Assembly (NCBI GenBank): GCA_937967405.1
Contig: CALCJV010000031.1
Coordinates: 1 to 64,000 of the forward strand
Length of the DNA stretch: 64,000 nt
Reading direction: 5' to 3'
DNA from: an uncultured Chloroflexales bacterium
GTDB taxonomy: Bacteria; Chloroflexota; Chloroflexia; Chloroflexales; Chloroflexaceae
How positions within the stretch are numbered: position 1 is the stretch's first letter; each line of letters opens with the position of its first letter. Shown here one piece after another: positions 50,821 through 61,635 of the stretch. Below the pieces are notes generated by a model. That model was not told the DNA's origin and searched no databases. It saw only the letters and a program-made list of their open reading frames with translations. A program made the position numbers and the translations under genes.

Positions 50821-51825
50821 TTACCAATAGAAGGCGCGATGTTCCTGATAGAAAGCGAGCGTGCGCTGCAAGCCCTCGCGCAGGCTGATCGTGGGTTGCC
50901 AGCCGAGTCGTCCTTGGATTAGGCGATAGTCGCCGTAGTAATCGCCAATGTCAATCACTTTACGTTCGGGCGGAAAGGGCACAAGTTCATAGCTACCGCT
51001 GCCGTGAATGGCAATCAGCAGTTCGGCAAGGTTGCGGAGATTGATCGTCTCGTGGCTGCCCAAATTAAACACCTGCCCGTCGGCTTCGGGGCTAGCGGCC
51101 GCGAGCAACAGCGCATTCACACAATCGTCAATGTAGGTGAAGTCGCGCATCTGCAAGCCATCGCCAAAGACAAGGATTGGCTCGCCATCGAGCACCCGCT
51201 TGAGCCAGATGCCGAGAAAGGTCTGGCGGGCATCTTTCACGCGCATACGTGGGCCATAGGTGTTGGTCAGGCGTAATGCTGTAGCGCGGACTCCGTAGAC
51301 GTTGTTGTAGACGATGTGATACCACTCGCCCGCCATCTTGTTAATCCCGTTGACATCGGTGGGGTGCAGCAGATGGCGTTCATCTACGGGCAGGTAGTCG
51401 GGCTTGCCATAAATCTGGCGGGTACTGGCGTATACCACTTTGATGCTGCTGTTGTGATTGCGGCAGGCTTCGAGGATCGAAAGCTGGGCGCGGCAGTTGA
51501 TTTCGAGATCAGTATAGGGATCACTCATCGAGTCGAGGTGGCTAGTCTGTCCAGCGAGGTTGAAGAGGTAATCGTGCCCCTGCACGAGATAGTTCATCGA
51601 ATACTGATCACGCACATCAGCAATATTCACACGCACCTGCTCGGCAATCCCGTAAATGTTGCGGAGATTGCCACCGTAGGTGGGCACGAGTGAGTCAACG
51701 AGGGTTAGCTCTGCGCCATAGGCATGCAGGCGATGGGCGAGGTTGCTGCCGATAAAGCCAATCCCGCCGGTAATCAAGACCCGCGCTCCCCGAAAATGAT
51801 GGTGCAGGCTCGCCGTCACGCTCAC
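50821..51825 (-). CDS. NAD-dependent epimerase/dehydratase (nucleotide-sugar SDR)
   Basis: A 334-residue extended short-chain dehydrogenase: VLITGGIGFIGSNLAHRL, VNIADVRD, the catalytic pattern VYASTRQIYGKPDYLPVDE with the Y-x3-K pair displaced to the later MAGEWYHIVYNN, LRLTNTYGPRMRV, FTYIDDCVNALLLA and VFNLGSHE. It is related to UDP-glucose epimerase and dehydratase types. It starts at GTG in a GTGA overlap with the glycosyltransferase stop, so the pair acts together in sugar or lipid glycosylation. The usual YxxxK is not present in the ordinary form (WYHIV), an oddity to check. Confidence 0.87.
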   Translation of the reverse strand: MSVTASLHHHFRGARVLITGGIGFIGSNLAHRLHAYGAELTLVDSLVPTYGGNLRNIYGIAEQVRVNIADVRDQYSMNYLVQGHDYLFNLAGQTSHLDSMSDPYTDLEINCRAQLSILEACRNHNSSIKVVYASTRQIYGKPDYLPVDERHLLHPTDVNGINKMAGEWYHIVYNNVYGVRATALRLTNTYGPRMRVKDARQTFLGIWLKRVLDGEPILVFGDGLQMRDFTYIDDCVNALLLAAASPEADGQVFNLGSHETINLRNLAELLIAIHGSGSYELVPFPPERKVIDIGDYYGDYRLIQGRLGWQPTISLREGLQRTLAFYQEHRAFYW

Positions 51826-52622
51826 GAAACCTGCTCCTCAATGGGCTGTGGAGGGGTGCGGTGGGGCGTGTGAGTTTCCAGCGCGGCGCGGCGGCGGGCA
51901 ATCTGGCGCATGTGCACGCGGCGGAGATTGAGTTTCCACCACAGCTGGAGCAGCTGGATGCCGGTGCGCCACAGGCGCGGGAAGTTGAAGAACTGGCTTT
52001 TGCCGTAGGCGCGGTGGTAGTGATGCACCGGCACTTCAGCATAGCGAAAGCCGGCATCTTCAGTCTTTTTGACAAATTCGAGGCAGATTGTGCCGCTATC
52101 CGATTCGAGGTCAATCACCTCAAAGACGCTGCGTCGGATTAGGCGGAAATCGCAATCTACGTCTTTCAGGCGTAGGCCGAAGAGCGTCTTCACGAGGCGG
52201 TTGTATACGCGCCCAATGATGATGCGGTGCAGGGGATCGCTGCGGTCAATTTTCCAGCCATTGACAATATCTACATCATCGCGCATAGCGGGCAAGAGCA
52301 GCTTTAGCTCACGCGGATCGTACTGGGCATCGCCATCGGTGTAGAAGATGAGGTCGCGGGTGGCACTGGCAAAGCCAACCCGCAACGCGCCGCCATAGCC
52401 GAGCGGCTGGCGATGGGTAAGTAGGCGCAGGCGCGGGTAGTGCAGCGCAAGCTCCTCAAGCACCTCAACGGTGTAGTCGGTGCTGCCATTCTCAACGACG
52501 ATGACTTCGAAATCATCGGTCAGCTCTTCGAGGGTTTTATAGACGGTGATCACCATGCTGGCAATCGTGCCCGCATCGTTGTAGGCGGGGAAAAATGCGC
52601 TGATACTGGGGCTTGGCTTCAT
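51822..52622 (-). CDS. Glycosyltransferase family 2 (dolichol-phosphate-mannose-synthase-like)
   Basis: About 267 residues from the ATG at 52622. ISAFFPAYNDAGTIASMV, VIVVENGSTDYTVEVLEEL, HRQPLGYGGALRVGFASATRDLIFYTDGDAQYDP (metal-binding DGD), and later GRVYNRLVKTLFGLRLKDVDCDFRLIRR match polyprenyl-phosphate glycosyltransferases. There are no large membrane helices, so it probably acts at the inner face of the membrane. AAGGAACCG is upstream. It is coupled to the SDR gene; the product could be a sugar carried by a lipid for export by GT39-type enzymes such as that at 61636. Confidence 0.9.
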   Translation of the reverse strand: MKPSPSISAFFPAYNDAGTIASMVITVYKTLEELTDDFEVIVVENGSTDYTVEVLEELALHYPRLRLLTHRQPLGYGGALRVGFASATRDLIFYTDGDAQYDPRELKLLLPAMRDDVDIVNGWKIDRSDPLHRIIIGRVYNRLVKTLFGLRLKDVDCDFRLIRRSVFEVIDLESDSGTICLEFVKKTEDAGFRYAEVPVHHYHRAYGKSQFFNFPRLWRTGIQLLQLWWKLNLRRVHMRQIARRRAALETHTPHRTPPQPIEEQVS

Positions 52623-52898
52623 CACGGTTCCTTACCTGCTGGTTGGTTCTGCTCGCAGATTATACTCGATCCCGCGCCTCTTGTGCAATGTGGGGATGGG
52701 GATCATTATGGGTGAGGACTGGCTAGCGGAACTGATGGTCTCCTGCCAATGTGAGGAGCCACTGGTGCAGCAGGTGCGCGGGATTTGTCTAGCCTTGCCC
52801 CCGATGTATGCTACAATGGCCGCAGACGATTGGCAGGAGACGCTACCTGCTACCCATGCTATCACGAGTATACCTAATATGCGAGGAGGAGAGCCGCG

Positions 52899-54530
52899 AT
52901 GAGTGAGACCCGGCCGCGCCCGGTTGCCCTGATTATTATGGATGGTTGGGGGCTAGCTGAGCCAAGCCCGACCAATGGCGTGAGTCAGGCGGATACGCCC
53001 AATGTTGACCACTGGAGTGCCACGTGTCCCTTTACCACGCTCGGTGCATCGGGCATGGATGTGGGGTTACCAGAGGGGCAAATTGGCAACTCGGAGGTTG
53101 GGCATCTCAATCTTGGGGCGGGCTTGGTGGTCTATCAAGATTACACCCGCATCAACAAATCCATCAGCGACGGCGATTTTTTTACCAATCCGGCACTGGT
53201 GGGGGCGATCCAGCATGCCCGGCAGCATGGCAGCAAACTGCACCTAATGGGCTTGTTTGGGCCCGGCGGAGTGCATGCCCACCAAGATCACCTGCACGCA
53301 CTGCTCCAGCTCGCCCAGCAGCACCGCTTCGAGCGGGTGTACGTCCACCTGTTTCTGGATGGGCGCGACGTGTTGCCACGCAGTGCAATTGATTTTCTGC
53401 CCGCTCTTGAGCAGGCGATCCAAGCAACGGGAGTCGGTACGATTGCAACGGTTATGGGGCGCTACTATGCGATGGATCGGGACAAACGCTGGGAGCGCAC
53501 CGGACGGGCGTATGCTGCGTTGGTGGATGGCGTAGGCACACCGTTTGCCAGTGCGCGGGCGGCGATTGAAGCCTCGTATGCGGCTGATGTGAGCGATGAG
53601 TTTATGTTGCCGGCGATCATCCAGCTCGCGGGCCAGCCAGTGGCAACGGTGCAGGCCGGCGATGCCATTATCTTTACCAACTTCCGCCCAGATCGCGGGC
53701 GGCAGCTGACGCAAGCCTTTGTGCTGCCCGATCTAGATGCGCGTGTGCAAGCCCACTATCAACAGCAGGCCGCCGAAGGGCAAGCCCTCCCAGCCCAAAT
53801 CTGGCAGCGGGGGGCCATGGTGGATGATCTCTATTTTGTAACTATGACGCGCTATGAGGAAGGCTTACCGGTGCAGATTGCCTACCCGCCGCACAATGTC
53901 GAGCACCCGATGGCCGAGATCGTCAGCAGTGCTGGGTTGCGCCAATTCCACATCGCTGAGACCGAGAAGTATCCCCACGTGACCTTCTTTTTCAATGGGC
54001 GGCGCGAGGAGCCGTTTGTTGGTGAAGATCGCGTGCTCGTGCCATCGCCCAAAGTAGCCACCTACGATCTGCAACCAGAGATGAGTGCAGCGGGAGTGAC
54101 TGAAGAGCTGCTCAAGGTGATTGCTGCGGATGAGTATGATTTCATCATTGCCAACTACGCCAACCCAGATATGGTGGGGCACACGGGCGTACCCGCAGCA
54201 ATCATCAAGGCGTGCAGCACCGTAGATGCGGCATTGGGGCAGGTAGTGCCAGCGATTGTGGCACGCGGCGGGGCAGCTCTGATTATTGCCGATCATGGCA
54301 ATGCTGAGATGATGGTAGACCCAGAGACAGGTGGCCCGCACACGGCCCACACGACCAATCCTGTGCCGTGCATTCTGGTGGCAGCGAATGGCTTGGGCTT
54401 GGGTAAAGGTGAGATTACGCTGCGGAGTGGTGGGCGGCTAGCGGATGTGGTGCCAACCCTGCTCGATCTGATGGGCTTGCCGCCTGCGCCAGAGATGACG
54501 GGCGCAAGCCTGATCGTGCGTGGGGGGTAG
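52899..54530 (+). CDS. gpmI: 2,3-bisphosphoglycerate-independent phosphoglycerate mutase
   Basis: 543 residues, slightly longer than the usual 510-520. It has metal-binding VALIIMDGWGLAE, the phosphoserine site GNSEVGHLNLGAG (S65), HLMGLFGPGGVHAHQDHLHALLQLA, RGRQLTQAF-type FRPDRGR, FFFNGRREEPF, NYANPDMVGHTG and IADHGNAEMM. It interconverts 3- and 2-phosphoglycerate in glycolysis with two Mn ions. A strong GAGGAGGAGAG lies before the ATG. It is single, not in a gap-pgk operon. Confidence 0.97.
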   Translation: MSETRPRPVALIIMDGWGLAEPSPTNGVSQADTPNVDHWSATCPFTTLGASGMDVGLPEGQIGNSEVGHLNLGAGLVVYQDYTRINKSISDGDFFTNPALVGAIQHARQHGSKLHLMGLFGPGGVHAHQDHLHALLQLAQQHRFERVYVHLFLDGRDVLPRSAIDFLPALEQAIQATGVGTIATVMGRYYAMDRDKRWERTGRAYAALVDGVGTPFASARAAIEASYAADVSDEFMLPAIIQLAGQPVATVQAGDAIIFTNFRPDRGRQLTQAFVLPDLDARVQAHYQQQAAEGQALPAQIWQRGAMVDDLYFVTMTRYEEGLPVQIAYPPHNVEHPMAEIVSSAGLRQFHIAETEKYPHVTFFFNGRREEPFVGEDRVLVPSPKVATYDLQPEMSAAGVTEELLKVIAADEYDFIIANYANPDMVGHTGVPAAIIKACSTVDAALGQVVPAIVARGGAALIIADHGNAEMMVDPETGGPHTAHTTNPVPCILVAANGLGLGKGEITLRSGGRLADVVPTLLDLMGLPPAPEMTGASLIVRGG

Positions 54531-54532
54531 GG

Positions 54533-56571
<2,039 letters not shown>

Positions 56572-56635
56572 AGCGCACTGCTTTCGTTCGGGGGGATGAG
56601 TTTGGATCAGGATAAGCTACAGTATACCAGAGTTT

Positions 56636-58441
56636 CTATTCCCCCCGCACCACAAGCGGCACATACACGCGCTGCACGGGAGCGGCGATCCGCAGCGGCA
56701 GTGGCACCGGGAGGAGCGGCCCCCACACCCCATCTGCCGTTTGCCCGCGCAGCAGCAAGACCGGCACATCGCGCACAGGGGTGGTGTTGCTTAGTGGGGA
56801 CGTGCGTGATAAGCACGTCGCGCCCTGCTGGCACTGGGCCTGCACCTCTGCTAGTGGCAGCACCACCTGCCATACGTCAGGGGTGGTGGGCTGCAATGGG
56901 TATGCCCTACCCCCGCGCCAGTGGGCCTGCCCGATGTACAGCTCGGCGGCGGTAAGCGGATCGGTTGCGTCAAGCGTCATGGTTACCGTGAGGCGGGTAG
57001 TGTCGCTGATGATGCTGAGTTGCTCGGCGGTGAGGTGGATTCCGGCGGGCATCGTGTAGGGCGCGGCGGTCACCTGCAAGCCATACCGCAGCGCAGCGAG
57101 ATTGCGCCCCCAGAAGTTGCCGCCCTCGCGGGGGTAGTTGTCCATACATGCAAAGGGGGGCATAAAGCCGCCACACTGCCCATACATTGGTCCGACCTCA
57201 TAGGTGTAGGAGGGTACGCCTAGCTCGGCATAGGCCCAGTCATCCGTTGTACCCGAAGTGGGATAGAGGCTCACACTCTGCGCGGGGGTGTAGCCATTCA
57301 GAGCGGCCATGCGCCGCCCAAGCCGCTCCAAGCCTTCCGCATTGGGGGCGGGCGCGGTGCTACTGCCCCACGGCCAGAGGACAAGATCGGAGTAGGAGTG
57401 CAGCGTGATAATGACACCGGTGGTGTCCTCTGGGGCAGCTACCCCATCGGCGGGGCGCGGGGACTCGGCGGGGCGCGGGTAGAGCTGGCGTAGCAAGTCT
57501 TGAATGGCTTGGGTCTCTGGCTCTGAGGCGGGCGCATGACCGGGATAGGTTTGGCTGCACGGGTTGGTGAAGGGCGTATCCACCGTGCCCCAACGATAGC
57601 CAAAGTTGCGGTTCAAATCCACGCCGCCTTGATTGCCGATGGTGGGTGGCTCCGCGCAGACGGCGGAGCGGGTCAGGTTACGGTTCTTACGCTGGAGGAG
57701 TTCGCGCTCGGCAAGGCGGTAGCCATCTGGGTTGACAAGGGGTACAAGCACCACATCGTAGGCATCCAGCAGCCACGTTGCTTCTGCATCGGTGCCATAG
57801 CCTGCGAGCAGGTATTCGGCAAAGCGCAGAGCAATCTCAGTACTGGCGATCTCACGCGGATGGATCGCAGCCATCAGGAAAAAGACCGGCTTCGAGATCG
57901 GGGCGGTGCTGGTGAGCGATAGGGTGGGTGTGAGTGGGCTATGCACGTGCAAGGCCCAGAGATCGTGCCCCGCTGTGCCGCCCGATTGTTGTTTCGCCCA
58001 CGAGTCGCCGTAATCTTGCAGGTGGGTGAGGTTGGGGTATTGGGCCGTGAGGTTCCGCAGATCACGCTCAATTTCAGCAGTCGTCCGGTAGCCGCCCAGA
58101 AAGGGCTGGAGGCGGGCGGCCGTGAGCAGCTCGGTTTGCACGGCATCAATGCGGATCGCCCAGCCAGCAGCCAGCAGGCGATTGTATTCATCTGGGGTGA
58201 CCAGCGCAAACAGATCGGCACCATCGCGCATCTCCAGCACATCTACCCCAGTTGCCACCAAGCGGGCAGCGACTAGCGGGGTAGGCGCGTGGATGCGGAC
58301 AACAAACAAATCTGCATCAGCATCCACGGCGGGGGTGGCCGTGAGGGGCTGGAGCAGGGTGGCAATGACCACCATCTGAAAGAGAACCACTGCGCTGATA
58401 AACAAGAATAGGCGGGTAGGGCGCGAATGGATTACGACCAA
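56636..58441 (-). CDS. Secreted M14 zinc carboxypeptidase
   Basis: 601 residues, probably from a TTG at 58441 with GAGGAG eight bases upstream, inside the end of the previous gene. There is an N-terminal membrane or signal segment (LFLFISAVVLFQMVVIATLL), a propeptide-like region, and an M14 domain: zinc ligands in AAIHPREIASTE, GVDLNRNFGYRWG (substrate arginine), the third ligand ITLHSYSDLVLWPWG, and the catalytic glutamate in VPSYTYEVG. A beta domain follows and the protein ends QRVYVPLVVRGE, the same tail type as the SpoIID-like protein at 12762. It hydrolyses C-terminal residues of peptides outside the cell. Confidence 0.91.
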   Translation of the reverse strand: MVVIHSRPTRLFLFISAVVLFQMVVIATLLQPLTATPAVDADADLFVVRIHAPTPLVAARLVATGVDVLEMRDGADLFALVTPDEYNRLLAAGWAIRIDAVQTELLTAARLQPFLGGYRTTAEIERDLRNLTAQYPNLTHLQDYGDSWAKQQSGGTAGHDLWALHVHSPLTPTLSLTSTAPISKPVFFLMAAIHPREIASTEIALRFAEYLLAGYGTDAEATWLLDAYDVVLVPLVNPDGYRLAERELLQRKNRNLTRSAVCAEPPTIGNQGGVDLNRNFGYRWGTVDTPFTNPCSQTYPGHAPASEPETQAIQDLLRQLYPRPAESPRPADGVAAPEDTTGVIITLHSYSDLVLWPWGSSTAPAPNAEGLERLGRRMAALNGYTPAQSVSLYPTSGTTDDWAYAELGVPSYTYEVGPMYGQCGGFMPPFACMDNYPREGGNFWGRNLAALRYGLQVTAAPYTMPAGIHLTAEQLSIISDTTRLTVTMTLDATDPLTAAELYIGQAHWRGGRAYPLQPTTPDVWQVVLPLAEVQAQCQQGATCLSRTSPLSNTTPVRDVPVLLLRGQTADGVWGPLLPVPLPLRIAAPVQRVYVPLVVRGE

Positions 58442-61400
58442 TGATCAATCTCCTCAATGGCGGCCGATAGGGTATCAAGGAGAGCTGGGCCACCGAGTAG
58501 CGCAAAGATCGGCGCAGCACTTGGCAATACGCGGAAGAGATCATCGCGCCCATACAGGGCAACCTGCATGCTTGCACCGAGTTCAGCAAAGGCCGTCTGC
58601 GGATCGCTTGCGGCGGCGTAGCGGGCCAGCGCAAGGTGCGTGCGGGCTTGGTCGAGTGGTTCAGACATCGTGGAGATGAGGCTCCGAGCCTGTGCCAGAT
58701 CATCGGGCCTACCGTGTTCGATCAAGGCGGCGGCAATCACAGCGAGCACGCGGCTGCGTTGCTGGAGCGTTAGGGTGTGATGGTCGCTATCAAGCAGGGA
58801 CTGGGCCGCCGCCGTGTTGCCACTGGCAACTAGTGCGGGGGCCGCCATCGTGATAGCGCGGATGTACTCATCTGGCACAATGATTGCCGCAAGGCTCTCC
58901 ATTGCCTCAAGGGGCGCATCGGAGCGGGCCCGTGCAATCGCCAGATCAGCAAGGGCCCGATCCCGTTCGCGGGCCGCACTGATCTGCATGGCTATCGCGT
59001 GTGCCTGTGCCCATTCCTGTCGTTCGGCCAGTAGGTGGGTCAGCTCATCCAAAGTCCAGTCCCGTTCATCCAGATCGGCTAGGGCTTGGGCCGCCGCAAT
59101 GCCATCCGCCAGATCGCCACGCTGGGCAAGAGCCACCGCCACCCGTGAAAGGGCCCGATCTTGCTCCTCGCCGGTGGGCAGTTGCTGCGCGACTTCGTAG
59201 GCTTTGGCGCGGTTGCCGAGCGCGGCATAGGCGGCGGCGAGCATCGCCACGAGGGGCACGCGCACCTCACGCGGCAGGCGGTTAATCACGGAGGTGGCTT
59301 GCTCTAGGGCCAGCATAGCTACCAATCCTTCAAGGCGCAGGCGCAGATCGAGCAGGGCCGATACCCGCACAGCCACATCCTGAATCCGCCCGGCTACTGC
59401 AAGTGCATCGCCGTCTTTGTCGGCATCAGCGAGGGCTTGCGCGAGCTGCGCGCGCCCACGATCCTGTTGGGTAGGGGTGGGCAGTTGTTCAATGCGGGCA
59501 ATCGCAGCTTCTTCGTCGTGGGCAGCTAGGTCGCAGGCTAATTCGATCACGGCCCACGAACGGGCGGTTTCGAGGGCTACCGTACTTAAGAGCGCATCGG
59601 GGTCGTCAGTTACACCCATTCGGGCCAACCGCACGACAACTTCCGACTGGGCCCACGCCTGCATGCTGGTATGCTCGATCTGGTCGGCAAGCTGTTGGGC
59701 CGCGGCATACTGTTCGTGCTGCAAAAGCCAGCGCATAATCTCGGTTTCGAGTGCCCCGCGCCGTTCAACGTGGGCAATCCGGCGAGCAATCTGCAACGCC
59801 ACCCCAACATCGGTGTGCTGCAAGGCGGTGCGGGCGAGTTCGGTGTGCAGAGTATCGCGCTGTTCGTGCCACGTCGCCGGAAACTTCAGCTCCTCAATAT
59901 CGAGGGCTTGCGAGAGCAGGCGCATCGCAGAGGTACGCATTCGCAGGGTATAACACGCCTCGCCAACTTGACGTAACACGAGAGCTTTCGGGTGGGCATC
60001 GGGCAGTTGCTCGATCAACGTCTGCACGCGGCGCAAGCCCGTTTCGCGGCCGAGCCGTTCAACAGCGATATGCAGCGCGTGGGTGGCGGCATCGGGCGGC
60101 ATCGTCTGGGACAGGGCGATCAAGGAGCCAGTGAGGGTGGCCGCCCGCACGAGCCGCACAACATCACCCGCGTGCGCGGCATCGCGTAGCTCCCACGCGG
60201 CATCGTGGGCCGCATCAAGCAGGCTGCTGGTGCGCCGTTCTTGGGCCCGGACCCATGCTCGCTGGGTTACATAGGGCAACAGCGCGGCCCGCTGGGGAGG
60301 GTGGCTTAGGGCGGCGTGACGCGAGAATTGCCGTGCAAGGTAGTGCCCGACTGGATTCAGGCTGGATGATGCCGCACTAGGCGTGTTGGTGGGGCTACTG
60401 CCGAGTGAGCCATCCCGCTCAAAGACGTGGAGTGCAGTGCGGGCAAGGGTGGCATGCATCGCCGCGAGTGCGTCGGGGGCGTGGGTATCAATAAAACTGC
60501 GTAGGCTCCAGTGATCCAGACTGACGTGGGTGGTGGTAAGCTGCACCAAGCCTAGTTGTTGCCACTGGCTGAGGGTGGGCTGTGGATCGAATTGGAGTAC
60601 CTGCTGACACAGGGCAAGCGGGAGTGGCTCACCAGCTGCACCGAGCAGCAGCGCGAGGCGTTGCTCCTGCACAGGGAGGTGTTGCCACCACACGGCATAC
60701 AGGGCGGATAGCTCTGGGCGCACCTGTTCCGAAGTGAGCATGCCCGCCTGCACCATCTGGTAGGCTAGCCGCAGATGCAGGAGATTGCCCTGCGCGGCGG
60801 TAATAAGGGGCATCATATCGGCACTGGTGCAGCCCATCCGCAGGAGCAGCTGCGATTGATCGCGTAGGCTGCCGCTGCCACGCTGGGGGAGGGTAATCTG
60901 CTCAAGCGGCAGAAACGGTAGCTCTGTGGTGGGCTGGGCCCCGATCACTAGCATACAGCCTTCTGGGAGGGTGTGCGGCAGCAGCAATGGCAGCGAACGC
61001 AAGGGCTGGGAAGGACAGGTAGGCAGATCAATCAGGATAATTAAGGGTCTGTCGGGCTTACACTGCACTGCCGCAACGAGCACCGCTTCAAGAGCGTGGG
61101 CATTAATCCGCGTGGCCGGTGGGATCAAGGGGACATCCAGATCATACAACGCGATGATCTGGGCGGCGAGGGCGGCTACGCCGTTGCCCTGATCCGCATC
61201 GGCAAACCAGAACGGCATGGGGCGCGTGCTGGCAAGATGAGCGAGGAGCGTGGTGATACCACTGCCGGGCGTACCTTCGAGCCGCACTACACCGGATTGC
61301 TGGCTCTGCAAGGCAACTTCGAGGCGGGTGAGCGGGAGGCGTTGCCCAGTGAAAGCAGGGGCGGTGCGCTGGATCAGGGCAACTTGCGCGTGGATGCTCG

Positions 61401-61500
61401 CCTGTACTGTTTGCAGCAGCAGCGGCATACGCTGAAGGGCTGCGACAGCTGGGGGCACAGGTTCCGGCAGTTGGTGTGCGGTCTGGTCGGTCTCAGTCAT
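58432..61500 (-). CDS. Large STAND-like NTPase homologue with helical repeats and degenerate Walker A
   Basis: About 1022 residues from an ATG at 61500 (GTG at 61503 is the alternative; AAGGA upstream). An NTPase-like domain covers about 60-330: GVVRLEGTPGSGITTLLAHL, LIILIDLPTCP, GNLLHLRLAYQMV. The Walker A reads G-T-P-G-S-G-I-T with isoleucine (residue 83) in place of the essential lysine. The C-terminal two-thirds are repeated helical pairs of about 30-40 residues (ALALEQATSVINRLPREV, DRALSRVAVALAQRGDLADG, ERDRALADLAIARARSD), TPR-like or HEAT-like. It probably works as a scaffold or sensor and has lost ATP hydrolysis, unless another lysine substitutes. The M14 gene overlaps its end by 10 bases. 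Confidence 0.78.
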   Translation of the reverse strand: MTETDQTAHQLPEPVPPAVAALQRMPLLLQTVQASIHAQVALIQRTAPAFTGQRLPLTRLEVALQSQQSGVVRLEGTPGSGITTLLAHLASTRPMPFWFADADQGNGVAALAAQIIALYDLDVPLIPPATRINAHALEAVLVAAVQCKPDRPLIILIDLPTCPSQPLRSLPLLLPHTLPEGCMLVIGAQPTTELPFLPLEQITLPQRGSGSLRDQSQLLLRMGCTSADMMPLITAAQGNLLHLRLAYQMVQAGMLTSEQVRPELSALYAVWWQHLPVQEQRLALLLGAAGEPLPLALCQQVLQFDPQPTLSQWQQLGLVQLTTTHVSLDHWSLRSFIDTHAPDALAAMHATLARTALHVFERDGSLGSSPTNTPSAASSSLNPVGHYLARQFSRHAALSHPPQRAALLPYVTQRAWVRAQERRTSSLLDAAHDAAWELRDAAHAGDVVRLVRAATLTGSLIALSQTMPPDAATHALHIAVERLGRETGLRRVQTLIEQLPDAHPKALVLRQVGEACYTLRMRTSAMRLLSQALDIEELKFPATWHEQRDTLHTELARTALQHTDVGVALQIARRIAHVERRGALETEIMRWLLQHEQYAAAQQLADQIEHTSMQAWAQSEVVVRLARMGVTDDPDALLSTVALETARSWAVIELACDLAAHDEEAAIARIEQLPTPTQQDRGRAQLAQALADADKDGDALAVAGRIQDVAVRVSALLDLRLRLEGLVAMLALEQATSVINRLPREVRVPLVAMLAAAYAALGNRAKAYEVAQQLPTGEEQDRALSRVAVALAQRGDLADGIAAAQALADLDERDWTLDELTHLLAERQEWAQAHAIAMQISAARERDRALADLAIARARSDAPLEAMESLAAIIVPDEYIRAITMAAPALVASGNTAAAQSLLDSDHHTLTLQQRSRVLAVIAAALIEHGRPDDLAQARSLISTMSEPLDQARTHLALARYAAASDPQTAFAELGASMQVALYGRDDLFRVLPSAAPIFALLGGPALLDTLSAAIEEIDHWS

Positions 61501-61635
61501 CACGGCGGATCCTTCTCTTGCGCTCAGTGGGGCGCAGCAATTCCTGTCGCCTGTGGTTTACTTCATCCTTCAACCTCATGATACCACAGCCATCACAGTT
61601 CGGCATCCACTCCATACTGCGTCAAGCATGGTACA

